NCBI GenBank assembly: GCA_002420015.1
Contig: DIHF01000037.1
Location: 40,345-49,639, forward strand
Length of the DNA stretch: 9,295 nt
Source of the DNA: Micavibrio sp. UBA5703
GTDB lineage: Bacteria > Pseudomonadota > Alphaproteobacteria > Micavibrionales > Micavibrionaceae
Direction: 5' to 3'
The stretch's first letter is position 1; each line of letters begins with the position of its first letter. The position numbers and the translations under genes were made by a program. Shown here piece after piece: positions 1 to 6,236 of the stretch. Below the pieces are notes generated by a model, which was not told where the DNA came from, did no database searches, and saw only the letters and a program-made list of their open reading frames with translations.

Positions 1-560
1 CGGCTCGGCACCAGATAATCCCGCGCCCCTTCCGGGCTGCTGGCCGTCAGGATGGGGGTCTGGAATTCCTGAAACCCCTGTCCGCGCATGCGCTCGCGGA
101 TCGAGAAGATCACATCGTTGCGCAGACGGATTTTCTTTTGCATCCACTCGCGCCGCAAATCGAGATAGCGGTACTTGAGGCGGATATCCTCGCCCGCACC
201 GTCATCCTCTGCCACCTGAAACGGCAGCACATCGGCGGCGGATTGCAGCTCCGCGCTGGCGATGAAGACCTCGACCTCTCCCGTCGGCATCTTCGGGTTG
301 ACCGTCTCGGCGGTGCGGGCGCGCACGTCGCCGTTGATGGTGATGACCGATTCCACGCGCCATTTCCCGACCGTTTCAATCAGCGGCGAACCCTGATCGA
401 TCACGCATTGCGTCAGGCCAAAGCTGTCGCGCAGATCGACGAACAAAACCCCGCCATGATCGCGCACGCGGTGGATCCATCCCGAAAGGCGTACGGTTTG
501 CCCGGTCTGGCTTTTGCGCAATTCTCCGCAGTTATGTGTTCTATAGGCGTGCATTTTCAT
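1..560 (-). CDS. aspS: Aspartyl-tRNA synthetase, N-terminal part (gene runs off the left edge)
   Basis: Class IIb aminoacyl-tRNA synthetase that charges tRNA-Asp in the cytoplasm. About 186 residues are visible, of roughly 590 in the bacterial family. The N-terminal OB-fold anticodon-binding domain covers residues 1-110 and includes LSGWIHRVRDHGG and VDLRDSFGLTQCV. The linker RLKYRYLDLRREW (about 127-139) and the start of the catalytic domain follow, with motif 1 around FQEFQTPILT and then SSPEGARDYLVPSR at the window edge. Two ATGs lie two codons apart (560 and 554). An AAGGGA stretch sits 4 nt before the first and 10 nt before the second, and MHAYRTH at the second is the usual family start, so either is possible. 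His35 in RDHGG is the residue associated with non-discriminating AspRS. The gene is divergent from rnd. The identity is secure; the C-terminal insertion domain cannot be seen. Confidence 0.96.
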   Translation of the reverse strand, partial: MKMHAYRTHNCGELRKSQTGQTVRLSGWIHRVRDHGGVLFVDLRDSFGLTQCVIDQGSPLIETVGKWRVESVITINGDVRARTAETVNPKMPTGEVEVFIASAELQSAADVLPFQVAEDDGAGEDIRLKYRYLDLRREWMQKKIRLRNDVIFSIRERMRGQGFQEFQTPILTASSPEGARDYLVPS

Positions 561-603
561 CTAATCCCTTGTAATATCGTTCCTTTAAGACCAGAAAGAC
601 AAT
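561..603. promoter_or_regulatory. Short divergent spacer between aspS and rnd
   Basis: This 43-bp gap separates two genes transcribed away from each other, so at least part of both promoters must lie here or inside the opposing gene's 5' end. The only clear element is the AAGGGA ribosome binding site of aspS on the minus strand. On the minus strand a TTGTCT box lies 18 bp from GATATT, but transcription from it would begin almost at the aspS start codon and leave out the ribosome binding site, so I do not call it a promoter. The plus-strand site before rnd is weak (AGAAAG). No operator or attenuator is visible. Confidence 0.35.
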
Positions 604-1779
604 ATGCCACTCATTACCGATAATCAACGCCTGAATGAAGTCTGCCAAAGCCTTGCCGGACACGCGTTTCTGACCCTCGACACCGAGTTCCTGCGCGAAA
701 AGACCTATTATCCCAAGCTTTGCCTGATCCAGATCGGCACGCCGGAGGGGCAGGCCTGGGCCGTGGACCCGCTGGACGGAGACATGGATTTACAGCCCCT
801 TTTCGACCTGCTGGTCAATCCGGGCATCCTCAAGGTTCTGCACGCGGCGCGGCAGGATCTCGAGATTTTCTATCAGCTTATGGGCAAGGTCGTTCACCCG
901 TTTTTCGATACCCAGATCGCCGCGATGGTTTGCGGCTACGGCGATTCCGTGGGCTATGAGGCACTGGTGAGGAATATCGCTGGCGCGCAAATCGACAAAA
1001 GCGTGCAGTTTACCGACTGGTCCAATCGCCCCTTGAGCAAACGCCAAATAGACTATGCTCTCGGCGACGTGACGCATCTGGTGAAAATTTACCGCCACCT
1101 TTCCGCAAAGCTGGAGGAGCGCGGGCGCACATCATGGGTATTCGAGGAAGAAGCCATACTGGAAGACCCGCGCACCTATCAGAACACGCCCGAAGACGCC
1201 TGGCAGCGCATCAAGATCAAATCGCCCCGCCCGAAAATGCTGGCCATTCTGCGCGAGGTCGCGGCATGGCGCGAGCGGCGAGCGCAGGAAAAAAATCTAC
1301 CGCGCAACTGGATCATGCGCGATGAAACGCTGGCCGACCTTGCGGCGCAAGCGCCGAAAAACGCCGAAGAGCTTAAGAAAATACGCAACATCCCCGGCGA
1401 CATGGCGGAAAAGCCCAGCGGCAAAGCACTACTTGAATGCATCCAAAAGGGCCTCGCCGTTCCCAAAAATGAAATGCCCGAGCCGGAGAAGAAAAAACCC
1501 CTCTCCCCGCAAGCCGCCGCCACCGCCGACATCCTGCGTATGCTACTCAAGGTCAAGAGCGCCGAGCACGAAGTCGCCGCCAGACTGGTTGCCTCCAAGG
1601 ATGACATCGAAGCCATCGCCGTTGATGATAACGCCGACGTCCCGGCTCTCAGGGGATGGCGGCGCGAAGTGTTCGGTGAGGACGCACTGGCGCTAAAACA
1701 CGGAAAACTCGCCATCGGCCTTAAGGGATCCAGCATTACAAAGTTCAAAGTAACCGGCGATACGGGTTTGCACGAGTGA
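604..1779 (+). CDS. rnd: Ribonuclease D
   Basis: A 3'-5' exoribonuclease of the DEDDy family, which trims the 3' ends of tRNA precursors and other small structured RNAs in the cytoplasm. At 391 residues it is close to the usual RNase D size. Exonuclease motif I is LDTEF (Asp26, Glu28). Motif II is HAARQDLEIF (Asp85). Motif III is YALGDVTHL (Tyr151, Asp155). All four metal-binding acids and the general-base tyrosine are therefore present. An HRDC domain follows at about residues 209-286, including REVAAWRERRAQEKNLPRNW and the IRNIPG segment. The last 100 residues, after a lysine- and proline-rich linker (PEPEKKKP), form a less conserved second helical HRDC-like region. The ATG at 604 fits the family N-terminus, although its ribosome binding site is weak. 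rnd next to aspS is a common alphaproteobacterial arrangement. No intrinsic terminator is obvious after the stop; the repeat element begins 33 bp downstream. Confidence 0.96.
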   Translation: MPLITDNQRLNEVCQSLAGHAFLTLDTEFLREKTYYPKLCLIQIGTPEGQAWAVDPLDGDMDLQPLFDLLVNPGILKVLHAARQDLEIFYQLMGKVVHPFFDTQIAAMVCGYGDSVGYEALVRNIAGAQIDKSVQFTDWSNRPLSKRQIDYALGDVTHLVKIYRHLSAKLEERGRTSWVFEEEAILEDPRTYQNTPEDAWQRIKIKSPRPKMLAILREVAAWRERRAQEKNLPRNWIMRDETLADLAAQAPKNAEELKKIRNIPGDMAEKPSGKALLECIQKGLAVPKNEMPEPEKKKPLSPQAAATADILRMLLKVKSAEHEVAARLVASKDDIEAIAVDDNADVPALRGWRREVFGEDALALKHGKLAIGLKGSSITKFKVTGDTGLHE

Positions 1780-1912
1780 CCCATCAGCGTCACCCCGAAC
1801 GCATGCGCTTCAACAAAAAGACACAAAGGCACGAAGAGACAATAATCATTTAAAACAATTTGTTCGTCATTGCGAGCGACCAACGGGAGCGAAGCAATCC
1901 AGTATTTTTAAA

Positions 1913-1973
1913 GCGGATAAACGCAGATAAATTATCGCTTAAGATATCCGCGTTCATCGGCGTGGATCGGCGG
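1913..1973. repeat. Innermost inverted repeat made of 10-nt units
   Basis: The left side (1913-1930) consists of two units of the GCGGATAAAC / GCAGATAAAT type. The right side (1944-1973) holds three units in reverse orientation (ATCCGCGTTC, ATCGGCGTGG, ATCGGCGGTT). Positions 1913-1930 match the reverse complement of 1944-1961 at 14 of 18 positions, leaving a loop of about 13 nt. This resembles the common dispersed repeat with a CGCGGATGAA-like 10-nt unit found in many environmental genomes. It forms the tip of the nested structure. Confidence 0.65.
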
Positions 1974-1994
1974 TTTTTCTGGATTGCCGCGTCG

Positions 1995-2020
1995 CCTGGA
2001 CCACTTTGCAAGTGGTCAGG
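1995..2020. repeat. Compact hairpin within the right arm of the middle repeat
   Basis: ACCACTT (2000-2006) pairs exactly with AAGTGGT (2010-2016) across a TGC loop. CCTG (1995-1998) then pairs with CAGG (2017-2020), leaving G1999 bulged, for an 11-bp stem. It has no counterpart in the left arm and no following U tract, so it is not a standard intrinsic terminator. Confidence 0.7.
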
Positions 2021-2125
2021 CTCCTCGCAATGACGTTCATTTTATGCAAGTGACTATAAAATGAAATTATTCTATTCTTCTTGGTGCCTTCGTGTCTTCC
2101 TGTAAAAAATGGATAACAAAAAGAT

Positions 2126-2629
2126 ATGAAACGTCTTTTTATTTTGCGCCACGCCCAAACCCTGCCCTCCGACAGCGGCGGCGACATATCACGCAAACTG
2201 ACGCCGGAGGGAAAGAAAGACGCGCAGGCGCTCGGCAAATTCATGGCGAGGGAAAAACACAGGCCGGATATCGTTTTGTGTTCACCCGCCACGCGCACGC
2301 GGGAAACATTGGCCGGGGTTCTGGAATCGCTCGGCGAAATCCCGACCGAATATCTGCGCGAGATTTATAACGCCAGCGCCGCTGAACTTCTGCACCTGCT
2401 GCGGCAACAAAGCGGTCAAACTGTTTTATTACTCGGCCACAACCCCGGCGTTTATGAACTGACAGCCCGCCTCGCCGGAAACGGCGCACCGCCTTTACTG
2501 GACAGGCTTTCGCACGGCTACAGGCCCGGCACGCTCAGCGTGTTGTCATGCCCCTGCGAAAACTGGAAAGACCTGGCTCCCGGCGAAAACACGCTCACCG
2601 ATTTGCGGGAAGCGCCCAATTACGATTAA
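2126..2629 (+). CDS. sixA: SixA-like phosphohistidine phosphatase (histidine phosphatase superfamily)
   Basis: A small cytoplasmic histidine phosphatase. SixA-type enzymes remove phosphate from phosphohistidine, classically on the HPt domain of a hybrid sensor kinase. At 167 residues it matches the short SixA branch rather than phosphoglycerate mutases. The N-terminal LFILRHAQT carries the phospho-accepting His9 after Arg8; RHA in place of RHG is typical of SixA. SPATRTRET (53-61) supplies the second phosphate-binding arginine. Glu79 in LREIYNA is the likely acid, and LLLGHNPGV supplies His105. The start is the ATG at 2126, with only a weak purine stretch upstream. The gene begins 22 bp beyond the nested repeat, so its promoter must lie in the repeat, or it is read from rnd. 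Its stop overlaps that of hdaA on the other strand by 2 bp. The superfamily is certain. The exact substrate is inferred. Confidence 0.85.
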   Translation: MKRLFILRHAQTLPSDSGGDISRKLTPEGKKDAQALGKFMAREKHRPDIVLCSPATRTRETLAGVLESLGEIPTEYLREIYNASAAELLHLLRQQSGQTVLLLGHNPGVYELTARLAGNGAPPLLDRLSHGYRPGTLSVLSCPCENWKDLAPGENTLTDLREAPNYD

Positions 2630-3315
2630 GACTCCTGCAGTGCTGCAAGAACCCGGCGCATAAGGGGAACGGAAACCGGGCGCTTTTCCGCCAGCGCCAT
2701 CCTGTCGGCCAGCGTGACGATTTCGTGCGCTGCGGCAAAGGAGCGCTCCATACGCGGCAGGACGTAAGCGATCACATCCGCACCGACCTGCAATTGCCTG
2801 TCGCCGAATTGCTTGACCAGAACCGCCGACAGCAAATCGTCGTCCGGCGCATCGATCACCGCCACCGGGGCTGCGCGCCAGCGCGAAGCGAGGTCCGCAA
2901 TCGCAAAATCCGCGTCCGTTGGCGTCATCCGCATCGTCACCAGAAGATTGCGCCGCTCTTCTTTCAAAATGTTGTAGAGATGAAACAGCGTCGTTTCCGC
3001 GCCACGCTCGCCCAGCCACGGATCGACACCGTCGATGACGATATGCTCCCCGGCCTGTGCGATCTGCTCCGCGCTTTTTGAAACCAGCATTTCCGGCTTG
3101 ACGTTTTCTGCCCCTGTCATGTCCTGCCACACCGCCGCCAGATGGCTTTTGCCGCTGGCCGCCGGACCGCTCAGGATCAGCAAGGGCGCAGGCCAGTCCG
3201 GCCAGCGATCCACCCACTGCGAAGCGGCCCTGTTGCTGGGCGCGATCAAAAAATCCTCCCGGCCCAGAGCCGTTCTGTGCTGAAGATCGAAGGGGATTTG
3301 CTGGGCGGCCTTCAT
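2626..3315 (-). CDS. hdaA: HdaA, DnaA-related regulator of replication initiation
   Basis: An AAA+ protein related to the DnaA ATPase core and lacking the DNA-binding domain. With the DNA-loaded sliding clamp, HdaA stimulates ATP hydrolysis by DnaA and so prevents re-initiation. The N-terminal QIPFDL (residues 6-11) fits a beta-clamp binding motif. Walker A is GPAASGKS (50-57) and the Walker B region is HIVIDGVD (91-98). The sensor 1 region is LLVTMRMTP. ASRW (143-146) places Arg145 at the expected arginine-finger position, and Arg191 in ERSFAAAHEIV lies near sensor 2. The frame opens 10 codons earlier (3345), but the ATG at 3315 is preceded by GAGGA with 4 nt spacing and gives the family-like MKAAQQIPFDL start, so 229 residues is preferred. 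It lies 16 bp after the DUF2066 gene and is probably co-transcribed with it. Walker B lacks the usual second acid (Gly96). Confidence 0.9.
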   Translation of the reverse strand: MKAAQQIPFDLQHRTALGREDFLIAPSNRAASQWVDRWPDWPAPLLILSGPAASGKSHLAAVWQDMTGAENVKPEMLVSKSAEQIAQAGEHIVIDGVDPWLGERGAETTLFHLYNILKEERRNLLVTMRMTPTDADFAIADLASRWRAAPVAVIDAPDDDLLSAVLVKQFGDRQLQVGADVIAYVLPRMERSFAAAHEIVTLADRMALAEKRPVSVPLMRRVLAALQES

Positions 3316-3331
3316 GGCTTCCTCTTTACAT

Positions 3332-4531
3332 TTACATGCCGCCAACGCGGTTCAGGTAAAGTTCGTAGACAAGGCTTCCGCTATCCGAAAAGCCCCCGAA
3401 ACCGCCGGAACCTGAAGGGACGTAGCGCGGCTCGGACAGGGTAATGTCGGCCTGCGCCAGCGCAAGGCGCAAACGGTCTTCCGATCCCTGAAACGACAGA
3501 TCAACCTTCGCCGCGCTGGGCGAGAGGGATTGCAGCGCGATTTCATTGATGACATGAACCCTCTCGAGCGCCGACTGCGTTGCCGCCCATTGCTCCAGCC
3601 CATTGATATGCACCAGAACGCTCAGGCGGCCGCTCGATTCCGCCGGGCTGATGACGGTTTTTTCCTTCCAGTTCTGCTGCAAGGCCTGATGCACAAGTTT
3701 AGTGGCGCGGGAATATAATTCGTATTTCGTTTCGCCTTCCAACGGGTCAACCGTGACGGTACGCACAACCTCCGGCCCGTTGCGGTCGGTGCGGTAGATC
3801 TCGACGACAAGGCTGCCCGCTGCCTTCTCATGTTCCGCCGCCAGCGCCAAACTCTGGTCGGGTACGGCATACAAAACCGCCGCCTCACCCGCATTGTAAC
3901 GGCCCAGCATGGAACGGAGCTTCGCATCATCATACCCAAGCGCCTGATCCTCGTTGATGTCGGACACATCCATCAGATCCCCTATCGGCACGACAATCGG
4001 CACCAGACCGCCCAGATCGCCGGCACGGTTCCACGCCTTCATCCAGTCGTTGTCCTGCGACCATAAAACCGTCCCGGTATCGCGCTGGTAAAACGGCAGC
4101 GCCAGAACCGGGCGGCTGCTGACGTCGCTGAACTGCACGCCGCTGCCGGAGAAAAATTTTCGTACGTTCCGGTCGTTGAAATTGAATGTATAGGTGCCGA
4201 TATAGCGCACACTCGAAAGCTGCTCCTGCGTGACCTCGAAATCCTTGATCATGGTCGAAATCGTCTGGGGATCGGGCGGGGTGAAACTGGCCATTTCCCC
4301 CTCCGGCATCAGCCGCTCGGCCAGCTTTAAAAAAGCGTCGGTCTGGGCCTTTGCGAAGGCCTGCTCGCGGGCAACGGCCGCGCTTTCGGCAGTAATGTCG
4401 ACTTTTACGTCGCTGACGGTGAAAATTGCGTCCTCCGCCTGCGCTTTCAGGGGGGGCAATAGACAAAAACACGTGAAAAACACGTAAAAGACTGTACGGA
4501 ATGATGCAAAATGCTTATAGAGTATGGCCAT
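3332..4531 (-). CDS. Exported DUF2066 domain protein
   Basis: The 399-residue product begins with a clear Sec signal peptide: a basic start (MAILYKHFASFR), a hydrophobic core and an AQA-ED cleavage site after about residue 32. The mature protein is expected in the periplasm. The region from residue 35 (IFTVSDVKVDITAESAAVAREQAFAKAQ...AFLKLAERLMP) is the characteristic opening of the DUF2066 family, which has no established function. A later segment (about 290-380) is rich in alternating hydrophobic strands, and the C-terminus holds a glycine- and serine-rich stretch (SGSGGFGGFSDSGS) before YELYLNRVGGM. No catalytic motif or lipobox is visible. DUF2066 genes often sit between purM and hdaA in Alphaproteobacteria, as here. 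It is divergent from purM by 38 bp. The ribosome binding site at the ATG at 4531 is weak, but the signal peptide supports this start. Confidence 0.85.
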   Translation of the reverse strand: MAILYKHFASFRTVFYVFFTCFCLLPPLKAQAEDAIFTVSDVKVDITAESAAVAREQAFAKAQTDAFLKLAERLMPEGEMASFTPPDPQTISTMIKDFEVTQEQLSSVRYIGTYTFNFNDRNVRKFFSGSGVQFSDVSSRPVLALPFYQRDTGTVLWSQDNDWMKAWNRAGDLGGLVPIVVPIGDLMDVSDINEDQALGYDDAKLRSMLGRYNAGEAAVLYAVPDQSLALAAEHEKAAGSLVVEIYRTDRNGPEVVRTVTVDPLEGETKYELYSRATKLVHQALQQNWKEKTVISPAESSGRLSVLVHINGLEQWAATQSALERVHVINEIALQSLSPSAAKVDLSFQGSEDRLRLALAQADITLSEPRYVPSGSGGFGGFSDSGSLVYELYLNRVGGM

Positions 4532-4569
4532 AGCCCAAGGTTATAAACTGCAAACGGAAAAGATGCAAA
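4532..4569. promoter_or_regulatory. Divergent spacer between the DUF2066 gene and purM
   Basis: These 38 bp must hold or adjoin the start regions of two opposite transcripts. GGAAAAG (4556-4562) lies 7 nt before the purM ATG and is a good ribosome binding site. On the minus strand the DUF2066 gene has only a weak TTGGGCT stretch. I see no convincing -35/-10 pair, PurR-like operator or purine riboswitch, and 38 bp is too short to hold a riboswitch. The promoters probably extend into the coding regions. Confidence 0.4.
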
Positions 4570-5652
4570 ATGAAAGACAGCGCCTATAAGAAAGCCGGAG
4601 TGGATATCGACGAAGCCGCCGCCCTGATCGAGCGCATCAAGCCCCATGTGAAAACCACCCACCGCACAGGGATCATGGGCGGGCTGGGCGGTTTCGGCGC
4701 TTTGTTCGACCTCGGCAAGACAGGCTACAAAGACCCCATTCTGGTTTCCGGGACGGATGGCGTGGGCACCAAGATTAAAATCGCCATCGACACAAAACGC
4801 CACGACAGCATCGGAATCGACTGCGTGGCCATGTGCGTGAATGATGTTGTGGTACAGGGCGCAGAACCGCTTTTCTTTCTTGATTATTTTGCTACGGGCA
4901 AACTGGAAAACAATGTGGCCGAATCCGTCATCGCCGGCGTGGCCAAGGGCTGCCGTCAGGCGGGCTGCGCGCTGATCGGCGGCGAAACGGCGGAAATGCC
5001 GGGGCTTTACGCGCCGGGCGATTACGATCTGGCCGGGTTTTCCGTCGGCGCGGTCGAGCGCGACCAGATGATTACCGGCGAAACCATCGCCGCCGGAGAT
5101 GTGATCCTCGGGCTGGCCTCTAGCGGCCTGCATTCCAACGGGTTTTCGCTGGTGCGCAAGCTGGTTGAAGGGTCGAAGAACCCAAGTTATGAAACGCCTG
5201 CACCGTTTTCCTCCAGCCAAAATCTGGCCGATGCGCTGCTGGTGCCGACCAAGATATACGTGAAATCGATTTTGACAGCCCTCAAGGTCAAGGACAAGAA
5301 CGGCAAGCCCGCCATCAAGGGCATGGCCCATATCACGGGCGGCGGCTTTACCGAAAACATTCCCCGCGTTCTGCCGGACAATGTTTGCGCGGAAATCGAC
5401 GTGAAGGCCTGGCCTTTACCCGGCGTTTTCAAATGGCTGGCCAAAATCGGCAAACTGACGCCTGAAGATCTCACCAACACACTCAATTGCGGTATCGGCA
5501 TGATCGTCATCTGCGGCGCGTCCCATGCGGAGAATTTATCCGGCCTGCTCTCCCGCGAAGGCGAGACGGTTTACACGCTCGGCAAGATTAAGAAACGAAA
5601 CGATGCGGATCAAAAAATAAGTCTTTTAAATCTGGACAATTTTCTGGCCTAG
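4570..5652 (+). CDS. purM: Phosphoribosylformylglycinamidine cyclo-ligase (AIR synthetase)
   Basis: Catalyses the ATP-dependent ring closure of FGAM to AIR, step 5 of de novo purine synthesis in the cytoplasm. At 360 residues it is slightly longer than the usual 345-355. The PurM ATP-binding fold is visible in order: the glycine-rich MGGLGGFGALFDL (36-48), VSGTDGVGTK (59-68), GIDCVAMCVNDVVVQGAEPL (82-101), ALIGGETAEMPG (134-145) and GLASSGLHSNGFSLVRK (181-197). HITGGGFTENIPRVLP, near residue 255, belongs to the C-terminal domain. The ATG at 4570 has a good ribosome binding site (GGAAAAG, 7 nt away). An earlier ATG at 4563 is out of frame. purN starts 2 bp after the stop, so the two form an operon. 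Confidence 0.97.
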   Translation: MKDSAYKKAGVDIDEAAALIERIKPHVKTTHRTGIMGGLGGFGALFDLGKTGYKDPILVSGTDGVGTKIKIAIDTKRHDSIGIDCVAMCVNDVVVQGAEPLFFLDYFATGKLENNVAESVIAGVAKGCRQAGCALIGGETAEMPGLYAPGDYDLAGFSVGAVERDQMITGETIAAGDVILGLASSGLHSNGFSLVRKLVEGSKNPSYETPAPFSSSQNLADALLVPTKIYVKSILTALKVKDKNGKPAIKGMAHITGGGFTENIPRVLPDNVCAEIDVKAWPLPGVFKWLAKIGKLTPEDLTNTLNCGIGMIVICGASHAENLSGLLSREGETVYTLGKIKKRNDADQKISLLNLDNFLA

Positions 5653-5654
5653 AT

Positions 5655-6236
5655 ATGACCGAAAACAAGCTCAATCTGGCCGTTTTCATCTCAGGCAGAG
5701 GCAGCAATCTGCAATCTCTCATTGATGCCTGCCAGAGCGCCGATTTTCCGGCCCGGATTTCCTTCGTGCTTTCCAACAGGTCTGACGCCTATGGCCTTGA
5801 ACGGGCACGCAAAGCCGGGATTCCAACCTCTGTCGTTTTGCACAGGGATTACCCGACCCGCGAAACCTTCGAGGATGCCATGATGGCGGAACTTGCCAAA
5901 CATCCCGTCGACCTGATTTGCCTTGCCGGGTTCATGCGAATCCTGACCCCGCATTTCATCAACCGCTGGCCGGATAAAATCATCAACATCCACCCTTCCC
6001 TCCTGCCCGACTATAAGGGCCTCCATACGCATGAGCGCGCCCTCGCCGACGGCAAAAAAGAGGCCGGCTGCACCATCCATTACGTCGTTCCGGAAATGGA
6101 TAGCGGCCCCATCATTATGCAAAAACGAGTCCCAATTCTTCCCGGTGACACCCCGGAGACCCTCGCGGCCCGCGTGCTGGAACAGGAGCACATCGCCTAC
6201 CCGGAAGTTATACGTAAACTAGCAAATAAACGGTAG
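5655..6236 (+). CDS. purN: Phosphoribosylglycinamide formyltransferase (GAR transformylase 1)
   Basis: Transfers a formyl group from 10-formyltetrahydrofolate to GAR, giving FGAR, step 3 of de novo purine synthesis. The 193 residues are normal for a single-domain PurN. The phosphate-binding loop is FISGRGSNLQSLI (11-23). The folate-site segment is LICLAGFMRIL (87-97). The catalytic residues lie in IINIHPSLLPDYKG (Asn111, His113) and VVPEMDSGPII (Asp149). GLHTHERAL and AGCTIHYV are also typical. The ATG is 2 bp past the purM stop, with no strong ribosome binding site of its own, which suggests translational coupling. The stop is followed directly by an AT-rich spacer with no clear intrinsic terminator. 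Confidence 0.97.
   Translation: MTENKLNLAVFISGRGSNLQSLIDACQSADFPARISFVLSNRSDAYGLERARKAGIPTSVVLHRDYPTRETFEDAMMAELAKHPVDLICLAGFMRILTPHFINRWPDKIINIHPSLLPDYKGLHTHERALADGKKEAGCTIHYVVPEMDSGPIIMQKRVPILPGDTPETLAARVLEQEHIAYPEVIRKLANKR

Larger units (their letters stand above)
1865..2035. repeat. Middle inverted repeat with CGTCATTGCGAG / CTCGCAATGACG ends
   Basis: The ends are exact 12-bp inverted repeats (1865-1876 and 2024-2035). A second exact pair of 9 bp, GCAATCCAG at 1894-1902 and CTGGATTGC at 1979-1987, lies further in. Together they give the layout TCATTGCGAG...GCAATCC, which I recognise as a widespread bacterial extragenic palindrome. The two arms differ: the left arm spans 38 bp, while the right spans 57 bp because it holds its own small hairpin. 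No protein is encoded. The element is nested inside the outer pair and surrounds the innermost 10-nt repeats, which suggests successive insertions or build-up around one centre. Confidence 0.8.
1813..2103. repeat. Outer inverted repeat pair of a nested repeat element
   Basis: The left arm (about 1813-1852) and right arm (about 2055-2103) are imperfect inverted copies. The first 27 positions of the left arm match the reverse complement of the right arm at 21 positions, centred on the AAGACAC-AAGGCAC-AAG core. Similarity continues with small gaps into the AT-rich part (AATAATCATTTA against AATAATTTCATTTTA). The arms belong to a style of extragenic repeat seen scattered in many environmental bacterial genomes (CACAAAGGCACGAAG-like). 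They enclose two further inverted repeats that share nearly the same centre. No reading frame for a transposase is present, so this is at most a non-autonomous, MITE-like element. It fills almost the whole gap between rnd and sixA. Confidence 0.75.

Noticed and set aside
138..623. A 161-codon plus-strand frame opposite aspS
   Set aside because: The minus-strand frame encodes an unmistakable AspRS N-terminus, and the plus-strand frame runs into the rnd start region without any family resemblance.
1775..1793. GTGAC...GTCAC inverted repeat at the rnd stop as a terminator
   Set aside because: The stem is only 5 bp with an 8-nt loop and no U tract follows.
1179..1883. A 234-codon open frame on the minus strand antisense to rnd
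   Set aside because: It lies mostly opposite a complete RNase D with all catalytic motifs, its translation is serine- and arginine-rich with no recognisable family, and GC-rich codon use explains the open antisense frame.
1813..2103. The repeat cluster as a CRISPR array
   Set aside because: The repeats are inverted and concentric, not regularly spaced direct repeats with unique spacers, and no cas genes are present.
2546..3217. A 223-codon open frame overlapping hdaA in another minus-strand frame
   Set aside because: The composition is glycine- and arginine-rich, as expected of a frame shadow, while the hdaA frame has Walker motifs and a proper ribosome binding site.
3316..3345. Upstream start of hdaA at 3345
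   Set aside because: It would overlap the end of the DUF2066 gene, adds a cysteine- and lysine-rich stretch unlike the family, and lacks the well-placed GAGGA found before 3315.
4447..5331. A 294-codon open frame on the minus strand antisense to purM
   Set aside because: purM on the plus strand is complete and conserved across the same bases. The antisense translation shows no coherent domain.
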